Of a stretch of DNA of 43,785 nt, positions 42,045-43,785 are shown in pieces. Every line of letters begins with the position of its first letter. The first letter of the stretch is position 1. This DNA comes from Campylobacterales bacterium (GTDB taxonomy: Bacteria; Campylobacterota; Campylobacteria; Campylobacterales; Sulfurimonadaceae): positions 1-43,785 of the forward strand of contig JAFGUB010000002.1 of the NCBI GenBank assembly GCA_016938735.1. Reading direction: 5' to 3'. The position numbers were made by a program, and so were the translations under genes. The notes under the pieces were generated by a model. That model did no database searches, was not told the origin of the DNA, and saw only the letters and a program-made list of their open reading frames with translations.

Positions 42045-43408
42045 TACACTTCGGGCACTTCGAGTTTGCCTCCGAAGATGATCATGCCTGTTTTGTTATC
42101 GACAATGAAAAAGATAAAGGGGTGATCCGCATTGAATTGAGGTGTGATCATATCGATGCCACCTGACGTTTCACTCACGATGACCGCAGTGGCCGCCGCC
42201 GCTTCGGCACCCTCTTCATTAACTTCGATAAAGGTCTGATGCACAACATCCGAAATATAGAGATTTTCGTCTGTCTGACGATGCCACATACCGGTAAAGT
42301 CGGCATATGAAGGATCAAAAGCCTCAATCATCCCTCGCAACTTTAAAAAATCTACAATACTGTATGTTCCCCATTTGATTTTGAATTTCGGCAACGAGAC
42401 GATGACATTGGAAGAGCGAAGCGCATCGCGTAATTGCAGCGGAGAGTATTGGGTAAAAAGATACTCCTCAAGCGTGCCCATATCATCGATGTGCTTCGGT
42501 AGGAACAGAAGCATCGAGAACTCATGCTCTTTATAAGGCAGTTCAAGCATTTGAAACGAGGTCGTTTCGGCATAGTTTAATTCGCTCTCCATATGCATCA
42601 TATCGACTTCGGTTTGCATACCGTCTGTTTGGTAAAAAGGCTGCTTATCGGTATCGTTGATATCAAATTCATACTCCCAGACACCTTTAAAATAGAGCGC
42701 GTTGACCAGCACCATGCGTGTCAATTCATTAATGCCGGCTGGGGGGATGAGATCGACAATCTTCTCTTGCGTTTTCTCCTCTACCCAACCGTTGATCGTC
42801 TGGCGCGCCGCCTCAGGCTCTAGGGCGTAGTTTTGATAGTTGATTTCCGAGTGATAGGCCGTTTGGACGGTGTAGAGATAGTTCTCTTTAAACGGATAGC
42901 CCTCTTGCGGCCATAGAGAGTTGGCAATATTAAACGTGTTATGCGCGTAGCTGCTTTGAGAGAGCAAGGCGTCAAAGGACTCATGAACCGAGAGGTTGGC
43001 ATCAAAATGCAGCAGGGTTTCAAACTCCTGCTTGGTCGTATTCATGGCCCCTGCGTAGGTCATTGAAAGGGCGCTGAAAATGCTGTAAGAAGAGTAAAAA
43101 AGATTTTTTCCATCCTCTTTGAGACCTTTGTACAGGTCGCTATTGAACTGTGTGTTGGCCCGAACGAGCGCTGAAGCGTCGATCACGCCTCGTGCGGCAT
43201 CTTTGATCAATTCTCCTATTAAGACAGCGCCGGCGGAGCTACTGCTTTGCTCCTGAGAAGAGGTCGCAACGCTGCTTTGGCTATCAGACGTTGAACTGGA
43301 GCTAGAGGGATCATTTGTATGCGTACCCGAACCGTTTTGGCAGCCGTGTAGCAACATAAGCGAGAGTGCGCAGACGGTGAGTGCGCTTCTGGTGAGGTTG
43401 ATGGTCAT
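42044..43408 (-). CDS. Serpin-family protease inhibitor lipoprotein
   Basis: About 454 aa from ATG 43408 (an in-frame ATG is at 43420). Lipoprotein signal MTINLTRSALTVCALS then LMLLHGC, a Ser-rich linker (about 20-60), then a full serpin domain from about 75. Serpin signatures: NTFNIANSLWPQEGYPF, LVNALYFKGVWEYEF, and the C-terminal DHPFIFFIVDNKTGMIIFGG. The reactive-loop hinge EEGAEAAAATAVIVSETS fits an inhibitory serpin; counting from the hinge, the bait bond would be Thr-Ser. Anchored to a membrane, it would protect the envelope from proteases with small or polar P1 preference. The preferred start is supported by a promoter that places transcription about 8 nt before the first ATG. Confidence 0.9.
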   Translation of the reverse strand: MTINLTRSALTVCALSLMLLHGCQNGSGTHTNDPSSSSSTSDSQSSVATSSQEQSSSSAGAVLIGELIKDAARGVIDASALVRANTQFNSDLYKGLKEDGKNLFYSSYSIFSALSMTYAGAMNTTKQEFETLLHFDANLSVHESFDALLSQSSYAHNTFNIANSLWPQEGYPFKENYLYTVQTAYHSEINYQNYALEPEAARQTINGWVEEKTQEKIVDLIPPAGINELTRMVLVNALYFKGVWEYEFDINDTDKQPFYQTDGMQTEVDMMHMESELNYAETTSFQMLELPYKEHEFSMLLFLPKHIDDMGTLEEYLFTQYSPLQLRDALRSSNVIVSLPKFKIKWGTYSIVDFLKLRGMIEAFDPSYADFTGMWHRQTDENLYISDVVHQTFIEVNEEGAEAAAATAVIVSETSGGIDMITPQFNADHPFIFFIVDNKTGMIIFGGKLEVPEV

Positions 43409-43434
43409 GCGATTTCCCATGTTGAAGTGATCAC

Positions 43435-43463
43435 ATTAAACCTGAAGTGGAATTAGGAATCAA
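43435..43463 (-). promoter_or_regulatory. Promoter of the serpin gene
   Basis: On the minus strand -35 TTGATT (43458-43463), 17-nt spacer, -10 TTTAAT (43435-43440). A GTGATCAC palindrome at 43427-43434 lies just downstream of the -10 and could be an operator. The gap between the serpin start and the CRISPR repeats holds nothing else I can see. Confidence 0.55.
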
Positions 43464-43555
43464 TAAAAATGATGAAATTTGTGAATGGTCGTCAGTGGGG
43501 CACATCAAGCAAATATCTTGTATGTATTGATCTTCTTCAAGGTCACCAAAATATT

Positions 43556-43785
43556 GTTTCAATCTGTACCCAGCCGGGTGGCTGGGTGATACCTCGCTGC
43601 TAACCCTTGCATCATCACGAGTACTTGTTTCAATCCGCACCCAGCCGGGTGGCTGGGTGATACTTGTTTCGATTGCTGATTTTTTAGGTTTGGATTATGT
43701 TTCAATCCGCACCCAGCCGGGTGGCTGGGTGATACCGGCGCGCCTACGTTTGCAAACTTTGTCAAGATGGTTTCAATCCGCACCC
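43556..43785 (-). CRISPR. CRISPR array, leader-distal end
   Basis: 37-bp repeats at 43556-43592, 43627-43663, 43699-43735 and a partial copy at 43770-43785, separated by spacers of 34, 35 and 34 nt. The full repeats at 43627 and 43699 are identical; the one at 43556 has two substitutions. On the minus strand the repeat ends in ATTGAAAC, the common 5' handle of type I-B/III-like crRNAs, and contains a 9-bp stem CACCCAGCC...GGCTGGGTG. Transcription from right to left and a degenerate repeat at the left end fit a trailer end, with leader and cas genes beyond the window. Open frames inside are artefacts of the repeats. Confidence 0.95.

Noticed and set aside
43421-43555. CRISPR leader on the left side of the array
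   Set aside because: The adjoining repeat is degenerate and handle orientation points the other way; the region is explained as the serpin promoter.
43431-43783. Small open frames across the CRISPR array
   Set aside because: They are translated repeats (Pro-Ser-His-Pro-Ala-Gly) and spacers, not proteins.

Overview
The window looks like chromosomal DNA of a free-living, environmentally responsive bacterium of the Campylobacterota (former Epsilonproteobacteria), with base composition near half GC, high for that phylum. The best evidence is the DnaE replicase, which reads like Campylobacter/Sulfurimonas DnaE through its N-terminal PHP half, and a cytosolic FlgS-type histidine kinase typical of the group. 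Genes are tightly packed, many overlap by 1-23 nt, and no gene-free stretch exceeds 300 bases. I saw no rRNA, tRNA or insertion sequence.

Layout. 1-1.2 kb: end of pdxH, a BrnT/BrnA toxin-antitoxin pair with a clear promoter and operator, and two overlapping tiny membrane-protein genes closed by a hairpin terminator. 1.2-5.1 kb: a radical-SAM/DUF4130 putative DNA-repair pair, a flavin-reductase-like gene and an SDR-DUF2867 gene broken by an amber codon. 5.3-14.6 kb: cyclic-di-GMP block (PAS-GAF-GGDEF-EAL-CZB protein; PhnD-like binding protein plus Cache-GGDEF enzyme; hemerythrin-GAF-PAS-GGDEF-EAL protein). 14.7-21.1 kb: membrane-lipid gene set (29-aa peptide, SDR, GPH-type transporter, lipocalin, FAD oxidoreductase, DUF1365, CFA-synthase-like enzyme, DUF3833 lipoprotein). 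Its SDR and lipocalin genes each carry a single in-frame stop. 21.1-32 kb: second sensory block (unknown 326-aa protein, CheB-CheR-PAS, PAS-GGDEF-EAL, bacteriophytochrome photosensory module without output, CrtI-like oxidoreductase, LytS/LytTR two-component pair). 32-42 kb: YceI, flgS, M18 aminopeptidase, double-OmpA protein, a cysteine-rich repeat lipoprotein, a small membrane protein and dnaE. 42-43.8 kb: a serpin lipoprotein and the leader-distal end of a CRISPR array that runs off the right edge.

How it fits together. Much of the window senses light, oxygen, redox state, zinc or periplasmic ligands and converts this into c-di-GMP, chemotaxis-like or two-component output. The lipid gene set resembles those that respond to singlet oxygen or light in other proteobacteria.

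The most unusual feature is not a gene. The palindrome TTACATGTAA occurs exactly 12 times, and its core TACATGTA 24 times, mostly inside coding sequence on both strands, far above chance. It behaves like a highly iterated palindrome of unknown function.
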